The position numbers were made by a program, and so were the translations under genes. From positions 358,830 through 422,829 of the forward strand of contig CAZUNG010000001.1 in assembly GCA_964621905.1 (NCBI GenBank): a stretch of 64,000 bases of DNA. Direction: 5' to 3'. This DNA comes from Ruminococcus_G sp964621905 (GTDB taxonomy: Bacteria > Bacillota > Clostridia > Lachnospirales > Lachnospiraceae). This document shows, in pieces, positions 43,558 through 52,841 of this stretch (position 1 is the stretch's first letter; every line of letters starts with the position of its first letter). Below the pieces are notes generated by a model. It was given only the letters and a program-made list of their open reading frames with translations, did not search any database and had not been told where the DNA came from.

Positions 43558-44383
43558 AAACAAACTCTGGCTGATATCATTTGGCTGTATCGGAATCGGT
43601 CTTGTGCTGCTGCTTGCAGGTATGCTGCTGGGAGGCCGTCCCGGATTTTATATTGACAGAACCGGCGTGCACTCTCCCCATGAAAACAGATCTGATACAC
43701 CGCATATTCAGGAAAAGATGAAACTCGATGAATTTTCCAGTATTGACATCAATGTGAATTATGCGGATATACAGATACAGCCTTCAGACGGATACTATAT
43801 CGAGTATCAGCTTGACGGAAACGATCCGGAGCCGACTCTGGAAGTAAAAAACGGAAAATTACGTTTTAAAGAAGGCTCTGTAAACGGCATTATCGGATTT
43901 AATATTGCCTCATTCAGCGATTTCAGCCGGATATCTTATGATTATCAGGTAACACTCTACGTACCGTCTGACAGGTATTTCTCATCCGTAAAACTCGTAA
44001 GTGAAGACGGGAAGATCAGGTCCGGACACTTAAACGCCGGAACGTTGGATATCCATGATGACTATGGGCAAGTCGAAATCGAAAGCTTTCAAGGCAAGGA
44101 GCTCAATGTCAATATGGATGACGGTGATTTTATACTGTCGAACGGCCATTGTGAAAATCTGAATATTGACAATGAATATGGAAACGTAATGCTTGGCATG
44201 TCCAATCAGCTGGATACTTATGACTTCAATCTGGAGACTGAATATGGACGCATTGAAGTTGAGGGATCCCCGGAAATGTCAAACAGTGATGATGAGGCAC
44301 GTTTCAAGTCGAACAACGGTGCAGCGCATCAGGTAAAGGTCAGATGTAACGACGGCAACATTGTCATTACACAGGCCAAATGA
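43547..44383 (+). CDS. DUF4097 family beta-strand repeat protein
   Basis: A 278-residue protein with one N-terminal membrane helix (about residues 7-30) and an extracellular domain. From about 60 onward it has repeated short strands with polar turns, such as SIDINVNYADIQIQ and LNVNMDDGDFILSNG, which suggest the beta-helix-like DUF4097 fold. AAGGAGGG lies about 8 bases before the ATG at 43547; a start 10 codons earlier is inside the previous gene. It is the last gene of the PadR operon and a terminator follows 6 bases after the stop. Function unknown, probably envelope-related. Confidence 0.85.
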   Translation: MKNKNKLWLISFGCIGIGLVLLLAGMLLGGRPGFYIDRTGVHSPHENRSDTPHIQEKMKLDEFSSIDINVNYADIQIQPSDGYYIEYQLDGNDPEPTLEVKNGKLRFKEGSVNGIIGFNIASFSDFSRISYDYQVTLYVPSDRYFSSVKLVSEDGKIRSGHLNAGTLDIHDDYGQVEIESFQGKELNVNMDDGDFILSNGHCENLNIDNEYGNVMLGMSNQLDTYDFNLETEYGRIEVEGSPEMSNSDDEARFKSNNGAAHQVKVRCNDGNIVITQAK

Positions 44384-44389
44384 TCCGCG

Positions 44390-44433
44390 GGGAAGCAGCA
44401 TTCTACATAAATATGCTGCTTCCCTTTCTGTTT
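44390..44433 (+). terminator. Intrinsic terminator of the PadR operon
   Basis: A perfect 11-bp stem pairs GGGAAGCAGCA (44390-44400) with TGCTGCTTCCC (44414-44424), followed by TTTCTGTTT. Confidence 0.82.
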
Positions 44434-44511
44434 GCCCCAGATTCCCGCCCGAAACTTTAACGGGTATCTGTGCCACTGCAGTACCTGTACGTGCATCTCA
44501 TGCAGACTGTA

Positions 44512-44540
44512 TTGACATTGCCCTTAAAAGCGCGTAAACT
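44512..44540 (+). promoter_or_regulatory. Sigma-A promoter for the 5'-nucleotidase gene
   Basis: TTGACA (44512-44517) and TAAACT (44535-44540) are 17 bases apart, 37 bases before the ATG. Confidence 0.7.
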
Positions 44541-44576
44541 TTATGCGACAAATAAAGAAGCGGACAGGAGAACCCT

Positions 44577-46709
44577 ATGAACACATTAAGAAATTACCTC
44601 ACAATAGCAGTTTCCACGGTTATCACACTGGCTGCAGCTGTAACATCAGTTTGCGCTGCACCGCCGCAGTCAGGCAACGGCACCGCTTTTCAGATTGAAG
44701 TGGTGCAAACCAGCGATATCCATGCATATCTGACGGAATCGACGGATCAGTCCGGGCAGACAACTGCTCTTGGAATGCCGAAATTAAAAACTCTGATAGA
44801 TCAGACAACCGCAGGAGCAGACGGTTCACTCGTACTGGATTCCGGGGATGCGTTTCACGGTCAGTCCATTGCAACGATGGCAGACGGAACAACTGCCGCT
44901 GAACTTCTGGGCAGTTGCGGGTACGACGCCATGACCGCCGGAAATCATGACTGGAATTATGGAAAGGAACAGCTGAAAACGCTGGAAGATATCGCCGATG
45001 CAAATAACGGTGAAAAACCATTCTCTATTCTTGCCGGAAATGTTGTAACGGAAGACGGCAGTCCGTTTTTTGACAGTGAATACCTGATCAAAGAAATCAT
45101 AAAAGACGGAAAAACATTGAAAATCGGTGTGTTCGGCGTCATGGATCCCCGCCTGTACAATGCAACGGCACCGGCAAATGTGGACGGGCTTGCCGTTTCA
45201 GATATGACGGTGTATTCCAACCAGGCAGCAGCGGATCTGAGGAGCCAGGGATGTCAGATCGTTGTGGGAATCGCGCACTGCATACAGCCTCTCGCAGAAA
45301 ACGGGATTTCTAATACCGTATCCGGAGTGGATCTCTGGCTTGACGGACACGAACATATGACATACGATTCCTTTTCTCAAAACGGAAGTGTCCTGACCAC
45401 GGAAGCCGGATGTCACCTGAACACCGTATACCATATATCCATTGCCTGTACCCTTGCCGATGATGGTGCACTCACATCCCTTGTGATGACTCCGCAAGCC
45501 ATCTCTGCGGCTGACGCAGGCAGTACATACAGTGCCGACGGCGCGGTGCAGGGCACTGTGGACAGAATACTGGCAGAGCAGGAAGAACTAAAAAACAAAC
45601 CCGTCGGAAATGCACCGGTGACCCTCGACGGTGTCTGGGAACACGTAAGAACCGGAGAGACTACGATGGGGCGAGCCGTCACAAGCGCATATCTTTTTGA
45701 GACAGGAGCCGATATTGCCATCGAGAATGCCGGCGGCATACGCGCCGGCATCGACGAAGGTGAAGTGACATACGGTGAAGCCCTGGATGTTTTCCCTTAT
45801 GGGAATTATATTGTCACGAGAGAACTGACCGGCAAAGAAATCCGGGAACTTCTGAAAACATCGCTGATGATCCAGCTCGCCAACATGAGAGCCGACATTT
45901 CAGGCGACTATGATAGTTGGCCCGGCAACAGCGGACAGGCGCTTCAGGTAGGCGGCATCACCGTAAACTATACTTTTGAAAATGATGTGCCAGTGATATC
46001 CGACATAAAAGCAGGAGATGCATCACTTCAGGATAATGCCGTCTACACGGTTGCCGCCAACAGTTACCTCGTGACTGACGCGGACAATTATCCGCAGCTG
46101 GCCTCCAAAGAAAACCTGCATGAATACAGCGCCTGTGAAGATGCCCTGGCAGACTATCTCAGTCAGGACACCGCTGTCACCAGTGCCGACATATCAACAT
46201 CCCGCATGAACTATGACAAAATGCAGCAGGCCCCTCTGGTATTAAACGGGATGAAGGAATCTGCTGTATTGGGAGACAAAGGATTCAAGATCAGTGTATC
46301 CGGCGGTACAACAGGCGGAGCAGTCACTTACGCAAGCTCCAACACGGATGCCGCTGCCGTTGATGAAGAGGGAACGGTGACAGTTAAAGGAATCGGCACA
46401 ACAAATATTTCAGCGGTTATGGCCGGAAATCTGCTTTACCAGGATGTCCGGGTGTCGCAGGAATTGACGGTGACAGAAGCCGTACAGGATCCAACCGTAA
46501 CTCCCTCTCCGGATCCAACCGAGGCGCCAAAGAAAACGGCAACTCCGGCACCGAAAAAAACGATCACACCGAAAGCCACCGCTGTAATAAGTAAAACCGT
46601 CAGGACGGCCGATGAGTCCCGCCCGGAGCTTTATCTGGCACTGTCACTTTTAGGTGCGGCGGGAATCGGAATTGTCATTTACAAAAAAAGAAAGAGGGTA
46701 CAGGGATGA
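44577..46709 (+). CDS. Cell-surface 5'-nucleotidase/metallophosphatase with bacterial Ig-like domain
   Basis: A 710-residue exported protein. A signal peptide (residues 1-29, ending VCAA) precedes a calcineurin-like metallophosphatase domain with VVQTSDIHAYL, LDSGDAFHGQ, TAGNHDWNYG and DGHEHM. A C-terminal 5'-nucleotidase domain follows (about 345-540; IAIENAGGIRAGID). Then come a Big_2-like domain (VTYASSNTDAAAVDEEGTVTV), a Thr/Pro/Lys linker and a final membrane helix with a KKRKR tail. There is no LPXTG motif, so it is probably held by the C-terminal helix. It likely releases phosphate and nucleosides from extracellular nucleotides. AGGAG precedes the ATG. Confidence 0.92.
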   Translation: MNTLRNYLTIAVSTVITLAAAVTSVCAAPPQSGNGTAFQIEVVQTSDIHAYLTESTDQSGQTTALGMPKLKTLIDQTTAGADGSLVLDSGDAFHGQSIATMADGTTAAELLGSCGYDAMTAGNHDWNYGKEQLKTLEDIADANNGEKPFSILAGNVVTEDGSPFFDSEYLIKEIIKDGKTLKIGVFGVMDPRLYNATAPANVDGLAVSDMTVYSNQAAADLRSQGCQIVVGIAHCIQPLAENGISNTVSGVDLWLDGHEHMTYDSFSQNGSVLTTEAGCHLNTVYHISIACTLADDGALTSLVMTPQAISAADAGSTYSADGAVQGTVDRILAEQEELKNKPVGNAPVTLDGVWEHVRTGETTMGRAVTSAYLFETGADIAIENAGGIRAGIDEGEVTYGEALDVFPYGNYIVTRELTGKEIRELLKTSLMIQLANMRADISGDYDSWPGNSGQALQVGGITVNYTFENDVPVISDIKAGDASLQDNAVYTVAANSYLVTDADNYPQLASKENLHEYSACEDALADYLSQDTAVTSADISTSRMNYDKMQQAPLVLNGMKESAVLGDKGFKISVSGGTTGGAVTYASSNTDAAAVDEEGTVTVKGIGTTNISAVMAGNLLYQDVRVSQELTVTEAVQDPTVTPSPDPTEAPKKTATPAPKKTITPKATAVISKTVRTADESRPELYLALSLLGAAGIGIVIYKKRKRVQG

Positions 46710-46724
46710 AATCCTGATCATTGT

Positions 46725-46763
46725 AAGAACGCAGCAAAATTCAATTTTGCTGCGTTCTTAATT
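46725..46763 (+). terminator. Stem-loop terminator after the 5'-nucleotidase
   Basis: A perfect 16-bp stem (46725-46740 with 46744-46759) around a 3-base loop. The downstream T-tract is short and interrupted, but the stem is strong and its 3' arm is T-rich. Confidence 0.7.
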
Positions 46764-46765
46764 TA

Positions 46766-46855
46766 TGTTGTACTGATCGTGACTATTCGCCGTGTGCCGG
46801 CATCTGAAATTCCGCCGCTGGTGACAGCAGTTGCAAAGAAGCTTGGTATCCTGTA
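46766..46855 (+). pseudogene. Short unassigned coding-like relic
   Basis: After the terminator one frame reads about 28 codons to a TGA, ending RVPASEIPPLVTAVAKKLGI. It has no start codon or ribosome site and cannot be assigned to a family. It may be the tail of a lost gene. It precedes the palindromic promoter of the radical SAM gene. Confidence 0.25.
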
Positions 46856-46875
46856 TTGATCTTTCTCTATACCTC

Positions 46876-46904
46876 TTGACAAGCTAGTGTTTACTAGCTA
46901 TACT
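46876..46904 (+). promoter_or_regulatory. Radical SAM/TetR operon promoter with an internal operator-like palindrome
   Basis: TTGACA (46876-46881) and TATACT (46899-46904) have a 17-base spacer. The spacer is filled by a perfect inverted repeat, AGCTAGT (46882-46888) and ACTAGCT (46893-46899) around GTTT. A further ACTAGCT copy lies at 46927-46933. A TetR-family gene is second in the operon, so autorepression is the likely reading; inferred. Confidence 0.78.
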
Positions 46905-46954
46905 GTAAACAGAAATGCCAGCATTCACTAGCTGACTTTGAGGAGGCAGGTACA

Positions 46955-48037
46955 TTGAAGGATTTTGAATTAACATCTTATTTAAGCAGCGGGGTGGATA
47001 AAATTGTCAAAGACATGTTAAAGGTATCTCTGAAATATCCACAGGGGCGTTTATCTCTGATGCACTATGCAGCAGTTCAGAAAAAATCAAAAACACTGCG
47101 GATGCAGTCAGAAAAAGAAGGCGCGCACATTCCACCGTTTCTAATTGCCAGTATCACAAAGCAGTGCAATCTGCACTGCAAAGGATGTTACGCCGCAGCA
47201 TGCAGTTCGCACCCCGAAAAAAAAGAACTCACGGATCAGGAATGGGGGCGTATCTTTTCTCAGGCAGAAACTCTCGGTGTCAGCTTTATCCTGCTCGCAG
47301 GCGGCGAACCGCTGACCCGAATGGACGTGCTCAGAGAAGCAGGAAACCATCGCGGCCTTTTATTCCCGGTTTTTACGAATGGAACCATGCTGAATGATGA
47401 TGAGCTGGAGCTCTTTTTCTCAAATCGGAATCTGCTGCCCATCCTCAGCATCGAAGGCGGCCGCAATATCACTGACGCCAGAAGAGGGCACGGCGTATAT
47501 GCAAAACTGTTGCAGGCAATGGATTCATTCAGGAAAAAAGGCGTGCTGTTTGGCACTTCTGTCACTGTCACAAAAGAAAATCTAAAAGAGGTGACTTCTG
47601 AAACATTTGTGACAAAACTGTATGGCAATGGCTGCAAAGCAGTAATTTACGTAGAATATGTCCCCGTTGACCAAGATACCATGGACCTGGCGTTTGATGA
47701 CGCAGACCGCAGGATTTTGGATAACCATCTGATGAAACTTAGAATCCGACAGAATCAGATGATGTTTCTCTCTTTTCCGGGGGACGAAAAAAGTTCCGGG
47801 GGATGTCTGGCTGCCGGCAGAGGTTTCTTTCATATCAATGCATATGGCGGTGCAGAACCGTGTCCGTTTTCCGCTTATTCTGACACCAATGTACTACATA
47901 CCGGCCTGCAGTCAGCTCTTTCATCGCCGCTTTTTCTGCACCTGAGAACCAGCGGTATGTTGGATGCAGAACACAGCGGGGGCTGCGTTTTATTTCAGCG
48001 GGATCATCTGATCAGAACTTACATGGGAGACGCTTGA
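46955..48037 (+). CDS. Radical SAM protein of unknown function
   Basis: A 360-residue protein whose radical SAM cluster motif CNLHCKGCYAAAC is near residue 70, followed by LLAGGEPLTRMDVL and the strand TNGTMLNDDE. A C-terminal region has scattered cysteines (GGCLAAGRGFFHINAYGG, CPFS, GGCVLF), hinting at a partial SPASM-like domain. The start is a TTG with GGAGG 8 bases upstream. It lies directly before a TetR gene and both share one operator-bearing promoter. No peptide precursor gene is visible, so peptide modification is only one option. Confidence 0.85.
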   Translation: MKDFELTSYLSSGVDKIVKDMLKVSLKYPQGRLSLMHYAAVQKKSKTLRMQSEKEGAHIPPFLIASITKQCNLHCKGCYAAACSSHPEKKELTDQEWGRIFSQAETLGVSFILLAGGEPLTRMDVLREAGNHRGLLFPVFTNGTMLNDDELELFFSNRNLLPILSIEGGRNITDARRGHGVYAKLLQAMDSFRKKGVLFGTSVTVTKENLKEVTSETFVTKLYGNGCKAVIYVEYVPVDQDTMDLAFDDADRRILDNHLMKLRIRQNQMMFLSFPGDEKSSGGCLAAGRGFFHINAYGGAEPCPFSAYSDTNVLHTGLQSALSSPLFLHLRTSGMLDAEHSGGCVLFQRDHLIRTYMGDA

Positions 48038-48038
48038 T

Positions 48039-48653
48039 ATGACAACAAAGGAACGCATTATTGAAGAAGCCCTGACATTGTTTTCTGTACAGGGATATCA
48101 GGGAACCAGTGTAAAGAACATTGCGGATCGGGTAGGCATCAAAGACAGCTCCCTGTATAAACATTTCAAAAGTAAAAAAGAAATCTTTGATACGATTGTT
48201 TTGGAGATGTCCGTAAGAATGGCAAACATGTCCATCGAATATGGACTGCCGGATGACAAAAATCCGACAGAAGCCGCCAGGATCTATGAGACAATCACAG
48301 CGGATGAACTGGTCAGACTGAGCAAAAAGATATTTCTGTTTTATCTGCGGGACCCGTTTGCCGCCAGGTTTCGGAGGATGCTGACGATGGAACAGTACAG
48401 GAACAGGGAGATCTATGCAGTATACCGCGGTATCTTTATGGACGCGGCAATCCGCTACCAGACGGAACTATTTGGGGAACTGATACGCCACGGTGCATTT
48501 AAACCGGCTGATCCAAAGACGATGGCCGTCAACTTCTATTCGCCGATTTTTTTTCTCTTGACGCAGTATGACCAGGAACCGGAAAAAGAAGAAGAGGCGC
48601 TTATGGCCATTGAACGGCAGGTGACTGAATTTGTCAGAATTTACACCAGATAA
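48039..48653 (+). CDS. TetR/AcrR family transcriptional regulator
   Basis: A 204-residue repressor-type regulator. The N-terminal helix-turn-helix is clear: TTKERIIEEALTLFSVQGYQGTSVKNIADRVGIKDSSLYKHFKSK (given here by residues 2-46). The ligand-binding C-terminal domain is helical and family-specific. It starts 1 base after the radical SAM stop. The palindrome in the upstream promoter is the probable target. The ligand is unknown; the paired radical SAM gene may make or destroy it. Confidence 0.92.
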   Translation: MTTKERIIEEALTLFSVQGYQGTSVKNIADRVGIKDSSLYKHFKSKKEIFDTIVLEMSVRMANMSIEYGLPDDKNPTEAARIYETITADELVRLSKKIFLFYLRDPFAARFRRMLTMEQYRNREIYAVYRGIFMDAAIRYQTELFGELIRHGAFKPADPKTMAVNFYSPIFFLLTQYDQEPEKEEEALMAIERQVTEFVRIYTR

Positions 48654-48670
48654 AGTCATAAATAAAGAGA

Positions 48671-48699
48671 TTGCAGAAAAGAAAATGTGATATTATAAT
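48671..48699 (+). promoter_or_regulatory. Sigma-A promoter for ddh
   Basis: TTGCAG (48671-48676) and TATAAT (48694-48699) with a 17-base spacer, 36 bases before the ddh ATG. Confidence 0.7.
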
Positions 48700-48735
48700 A
48701 GAGAAGAAATCAAATGTACTGAGGAGAAAAATGTT

Positions 48736-49722
48736 ATGAGTATAAAAATCGGAATTTTAGGTTATGGAAATCTGGGACGAGGCGTAGAGTGTGCGGTAAA
48801 GCAGAACCCGGATATGGAACTGGCAGCAGTCTTTACACGCAGAAATCCTGCTGATGTATCTATTCTCACAAAAACTGCGGCTGTCTGCAGTGTATCCGAT
48901 GCCGCAGACTGGAAAGATAAAATCGATGTTATGATTCTGTGCGGCGGAAGCGCAACGGATCTTCCCATACAGACGCCGGAATATGCAAAGCTTTTTAATA
49001 TTATTGACAGTTTTGATACCCACGCAAAAATCCCGGAACACTTTGCCCATGTCGATTCCGCGGCAAAAGCAGGCGGTACCGTTGGAATCATTTCTGTCGG
49101 CTGGGATCCGGGCATGTTCTCACTGAACAGATTATATGCAAACGCAATCATGCCTGAGGGAAATGACTATACCTTCTGGGGGAAAGGAGTCAGCCAGGGG
49201 CACTCCGATGCAATCCGCCGGATCGCCGGTGTAAAAGATGCCCGGCAGTACACCATACCCGTAGATGCGGCACTGGAAGCTGTAAGAAACGGTGAAAACC
49301 CACGGCTAACCACACGCCAGAAGCATACGAGAGACTGCTATGTCGTTCTGGAAGAAGGCGCGGATGCATCCAAAGTTGAAGAGACAATCAAGACCATGCC
49401 GAATTATTTTTCAGATTATGATACTACCGTTCATTTTGTTACCGAAGAAGAATTACTGAAAAATCACAGCAGACTTCCGCACGGCGGATTTGTGTTGCGC
49501 AGCGGCTGTACCGGATGGGAACAGGAAAATAAACACCTGATCGAATACAGTCTTAAGCTGGATTCTAACCCGGAGTTTACAGCGTGCGTCATTGCAGCAT
49601 ACGCGCGGGCAGCTTACCGGCTGTCCAAAGAAGGGCAGACTGGCTGTAAAACAGTATTCGATATCGCACCGGCGTATCTCAGTGTAAAAGACGGTGCACA
49701 GTTGAGAGCGGAACTGCTTTAG
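48736..49722 (+). CDS. ddh: meso-Diaminopimelate dehydrogenase
   Basis: A 328-residue NADPH enzyme that makes meso-diaminopimelate from tetrahydrodipicolinate and ammonia in one step, for lysine and peptidoglycan. The N-terminal Rossmann motif is IGILGYGNLGRGVECAV. The conserved GWDPGMFSLNRLY near residue 118 and GHSDAIRRIAGVKDARQYT belong to the substrate domain. The C-terminus with NPEFTACVIAAYARAAYRL is typical. GAGGAG lies about 9 bases before the ATG. It has its own promoter, consistent with single-gene control. Confidence 0.94.
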   Translation: MSIKIGILGYGNLGRGVECAVKQNPDMELAAVFTRRNPADVSILTKTAAVCSVSDAADWKDKIDVMILCGGSATDLPIQTPEYAKLFNIIDSFDTHAKIPEHFAHVDSAAKAGGTVGIISVGWDPGMFSLNRLYANAIMPEGNDYTFWGKGVSQGHSDAIRRIAGVKDARQYTIPVDAALEAVRNGENPRLTTRQKHTRDCYVVLEEGADASKVEETIKTMPNYFSDYDTTVHFVTEEELLKNHSRLPHGGFVLRSGCTGWEQENKHLIEYSLKLDSNPEFTACVIAAYARAAYRLSKEGQTGCKTVFDIAPAYLSVKDGAQLRAELL

Positions 49723-49726
49723 AATT

Positions 49727-50191
49727 ATGAACAAATTTACGTATCTGGTCATTTTATTAACAACTGTTTTTTTTATACAGACGGGGACAGGAGATACTCC
49801 CATCCCCGCTGCGTTTGCCGGTTTGGACTTTTATCAGATTCAGACTGCCGGCCCTGAAAACCGGCATACGATACAGGAGACGGAGCGTACTATGGATGAA
49901 CACGCGCTCCAGAACTCTGTTACTTCATACAAAATCATTTTTCGGCAGAACGTAAAACAATACCGTGCAAGTCAGACTCTGCGTTACTGGCTTTATGATC
50001 TGAACATGCCTTCGAATGTCTATTCTTTGATATTCGGTGAAGGCATCTTTTTGCTGTTCTTTTTTTTCACCTCGTTACCCGGCCAGTTTTGTGTCAAACT
50101 GAATATCACCCATAAGTCAGACGGCAAAAAACGTCCGTTCGCGCTCTGCGCGTATCTTTTTACGGTACGTATTTTTGCAAAAATAAACTGA
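49727..50191 (+). CDS. Hypothetical membrane or exported protein, 154 aa
   Basis: An open frame 4 bases after ddh with no recognised family. The N-terminus MNKFTYLVILLTTVFFIQTG looks like a signal peptide or membrane anchor. A second hydrophobic stretch (IFGEGIFLLFFFFTSLP) lies near residue 102. The middle is polar and the C-terminus basic. The ribosome site is weak. It is on the coding strand between two real genes and no other frame is better, so I list it as possible. It may belong with the Na/Pi cotransporter 20 bases downstream. Confidence 0.45.
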   Translation: MNKFTYLVILLTTVFFIQTGTGDTPIPAAFAGLDFYQIQTAGPENRHTIQETERTMDEHALQNSVTSYKIIFRQNVKQYRASQTLRYWLYDLNMPSNVYSLIFGEGIFLLFFFFTSLPGQFCVKLNITHKSDGKKRPFALCAYLFTVRIFAKIN

Positions 50192-50211
50192 CAATTATGG
50201 GAGAATAGAAT

Positions 50212-51852
50212 ATGGAACTATCAGATATTTTAATGCTGCTTGGCGGCCTTGCATTATTTTTATACGGCATGCAGATGATGAGCAGCGGGCTGGAAATGGC
50301 TGCCGGAAATAAAATGAAACAAATCCTCGAAAAACTGACCTCAAACCGGATCAAAGGTGTCCTCGCCGGCGCTGTGATAACGGCGGTGATTCAGTCCTCC
50401 TCAGCGACGACTGTCATGGTAGTTGGTTTTGTAAACTCTGGTTTAATGACTTTGAATCAGGCGGTCTGGGTGATCATGGGAGCCAATATCGGTACCACGA
50501 TCACCGGGCAGCTGATTGCCCTTGATATCGGTGTCATCGCACCGTTAATCGCTTTTTTGGGTGTTGCAACCATCCTTTTTGTTAAAAATGAAAAGGCAAA
50601 GCATATCAGTGAAATTTTTGCAGGGCTCGGTGTGCTCTTCATCGGTATGGATATGATGGGCTCCGCCATGGTACCGCTGCAGAATTCCGAAACCTTCCTT
50701 CACTTTATGACTACGTTCAGCAATCCGCTGATCGGCATCCTGATTGGCGCTGTCTTTACAGCAATTATCCAGTCTTCTTCTGCATCGGTTGGTATTCTGC
50801 AGGCATTGGCAAGTACCGGTATGATTCCGCTGTCCAGCGCTGTCTACGTATTATTTGGACAAAATATCGGGACCTGCATCACAGCAGTCCTGGCTTCCAT
50901 CGGGACGAAAGTAAATGCCAAACGGACCACCGTCATTCACCTGATGTTTAATATCATCGGTACCATCATATTTACCACGATTTGCCTGCTGACCCCGTTT
51001 ACTGTCCTGATGGAACACGTGACACCCGGGAATCCTGTCGCTCAGATCGCCAACGTACATACGGTGTTTAACATTATCACAACATTGCTGCTGCTGCCAT
51101 TCGGCACATATATGGCACGGCTGGCTGAAAGAATACTGCCTGACAAAGAGGATGCAGGTGAAGAGGTCATGCACCTGGAATATATTCAACCGTTTGAGAG
51201 CCATTATTCCGTGGGACAGGGCGCATTGGTACTGACACAGATTGAGCAGGAGATCGAACGTATGCGTAAGATTGTCTGTGAGACGGTAACCGGAAGCTTC
51301 AACTCGGTAATCATCAGCACCTCCGCTCAGAAAGAAGAGCTGGAACAGCGGGAAGAATATATTGATTACCTGAACGCTGAGGTTTCCCGGTATATTGTAT
51401 CCGTCATGCATCATGAAATGGCAGTGGAAGACTCTGTCAAAATCAGCGGATATTACAAAATTCTCGGAAATCTGGAACGGATCGGCGATCACGCCATGAA
51501 TGTTCTGGGCTATGCTGTCAGTATGGAAAAGATGAAAGTTGGTTTTTCCGACAAAGCCAAACAGGAAATTACGACGATGAAAACCATGAGCCTTCAGATT
51601 CTGGATGATATCTCAGGCAGCAATGTGGAGGATTTAAGAACCATGCTTGAGAAAACTTCCCGGGATGAGCAGAAAATCGATGATATCCGGAATCAATACC
51701 TGAAACGGCAGATGGAACGAATTGGAAAAAGTGAATGTATTGCAGACGCCAGCATCTTTTTTTCAGAAATGCTGACGGATTTTGAGCGTATCGGTGATCA
51801 TGCACTGAATATCGCAGAGCAGTATTATGAAATGCTGACCAAAACGCTTTAA
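50212..51852 (+). CDS. Na/Pi cotransporter family protein with PhoU domain
   Basis: A 546-residue protein. The membrane half (about residues 1-305) has two inverted repeats, each with the QSSSA motif that binds substrate: VIQSSSATTVMVVGFVNSG near 62 and IIQSSSASVGILQALASTG near 185. The C-terminal half (about 335-546) is a cytosolic PhoU-like helical domain with two EERIGDHA-like units (NLERIGDHAMN and DFERIGDHALN). It resembles the NptA/YjbB group, which moves phosphate with Na+. GGGAGA lies about 8 bases before the ATG. A second phosphate carrier is at 59.8 kb. Confidence 0.93.
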   Translation: MELSDILMLLGGLALFLYGMQMMSSGLEMAAGNKMKQILEKLTSNRIKGVLAGAVITAVIQSSSATTVMVVGFVNSGLMTLNQAVWVIMGANIGTTITGQLIALDIGVIAPLIAFLGVATILFVKNEKAKHISEIFAGLGVLFIGMDMMGSAMVPLQNSETFLHFMTTFSNPLIGILIGAVFTAIIQSSSASVGILQALASTGMIPLSSAVYVLFGQNIGTCITAVLASIGTKVNAKRTTVIHLMFNIIGTIIFTTICLLTPFTVLMEHVTPGNPVAQIANVHTVFNIITTLLLLPFGTYMARLAERILPDKEDAGEEVMHLEYIQPFESHYSVGQGALVLTQIEQEIERMRKIVCETVTGSFNSVIISTSAQKEELEQREEYIDYLNAEVSRYIVSVMHHEMAVEDSVKISGYYKILGNLERIGDHAMNVLGYAVSMEKMKVGFSDKAKQEITTMKTMSLQILDDISGSNVEDLRTMLEKTSRDEQKIDDIRNQYLKRQMERIGKSECIADASIFFSEMLTDFERIGDHALNIAEQYYEMLTKTL

Positions 51853-51868
51853 GAAGGGAATTATTTTT

Positions 51869-52744
51869 ATGAGGGATTTTCCAATCATCAAATCATTGGT
51901 GGGAGAGAGTGTAACGGAAAAGGACCTGACAGCCGTTGACTGCTACGTTCACCCTAAACTGGGTCTGTTTATCCCAAGTGCCGGAACCTGCCAGTATGCG
52001 CAGAGACCCGGCCACACACATCCCTCATACATGATTACCGTTTTATTTTCTCTGGATGATTCCATGGTAGTGCCGAGGATATCGCTCGAAAAAAAACACT
52101 ATCTGGCATCCGTCATGTCACCGGATATCAGACACCATGATTTTTCAGAAGATTTCATCCACTACTACTGCATTCTGATCCGCAAGGATTACTTTGACAG
52201 CCAGTACCGTCTTTATACAACAGAACCGCCATATTTCAAAGACCGGCAATTCGCTCTGTGCAGTGACATTCTAAAGACGCTCAACACGTTTGCGTTTGAA
52301 TACAGTAAACAGATGCAGAACTCTGACATCACTTTGGAAGCACAGGTCACAGTCATTACGCACTGGATCATCCGAAGTATCCTGGGCGAAAATATGGATA
52401 TGCGTATGATTTCTTCAAATTATACCGTCGCCCGTGCACAGCACTACATTGAGCAGCATTTTGATAAGAACATTTCTGTCAGTGAACTGGCTGATTTAAG
52501 TCATATGTCCTCCTCCAGTTTTAACCGGATCTTTAAAAGTGAGACGGGACTGACGCCGATCAAATACCTGACGGAAGTAAGGATTGAAAAGGCAAAAAAA
52601 CTGCTTCGCCGGAAAGATATACCGATCACAGAGATCGCCTCGCGATGCGGATTCGGCAGCAGTGCCCATTTTGCCTCAAATTTCAAACAGCAAACCGGCG
52701 TGACTTCTTCAAAATACAGAGAGTCCTATCAATATTTTGAATAA
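51869..52744 (+). CDS. AraC family transcriptional regulator
   Basis: A 291-residue regulator. The N-terminal half is a cupin-like sensing region (YVHPKLGLFIPSAGTCQYAQ and HTHPSYMITVLF near residue 50). The C-terminal double helix-turn-helix covers about 192-288: HFDKNISVSELADLSHMSSS and the conserved second motif DIPITEIASRCGFGSSAHFA. AAGGGA lies about 9 bases before the ATG. It is 16 bases after the Na/Pi cotransporter and may share its transcript. Targets unknown; the following flavin-fold gene is a candidate. Confidence 0.92.
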   Translation: MRDFPIIKSLVGESVTEKDLTAVDCYVHPKLGLFIPSAGTCQYAQRPGHTHPSYMITVLFSLDDSMVVPRISLEKKHYLASVMSPDIRHHDFSEDFIHYYCILIRKDYFDSQYRLYTTEPPYFKDRQFALCSDILKTLNTFAFEYSKQMQNSDITLEAQVTVITHWIIRSILGENMDMRMISSNYTVARAQHYIEQHFDKNISVSELADLSHMSSSSFNRIFKSETGLTPIKYLTEVRIEKAKKLLRRKDIPITEIASRCGFGSSAHFASNFKQQTGVTSSKYRESYQYFE

Positions 52745-52841
52745 TACTACATGTTTTTTGTAATTCTTTGCCTGTAATCTGAAAGAATATTCTCTGCATC
52801 CGGACTAAACTATATCCATATATAAAAAGGAGGATCAGATT

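Noticed and set aside
50851..51492. 213-codon minus-strand frame opposite the Na/Pi cotransporter
   Set aside because: No recognisable motif and fully antisense to the conserved PhoU-linked region.
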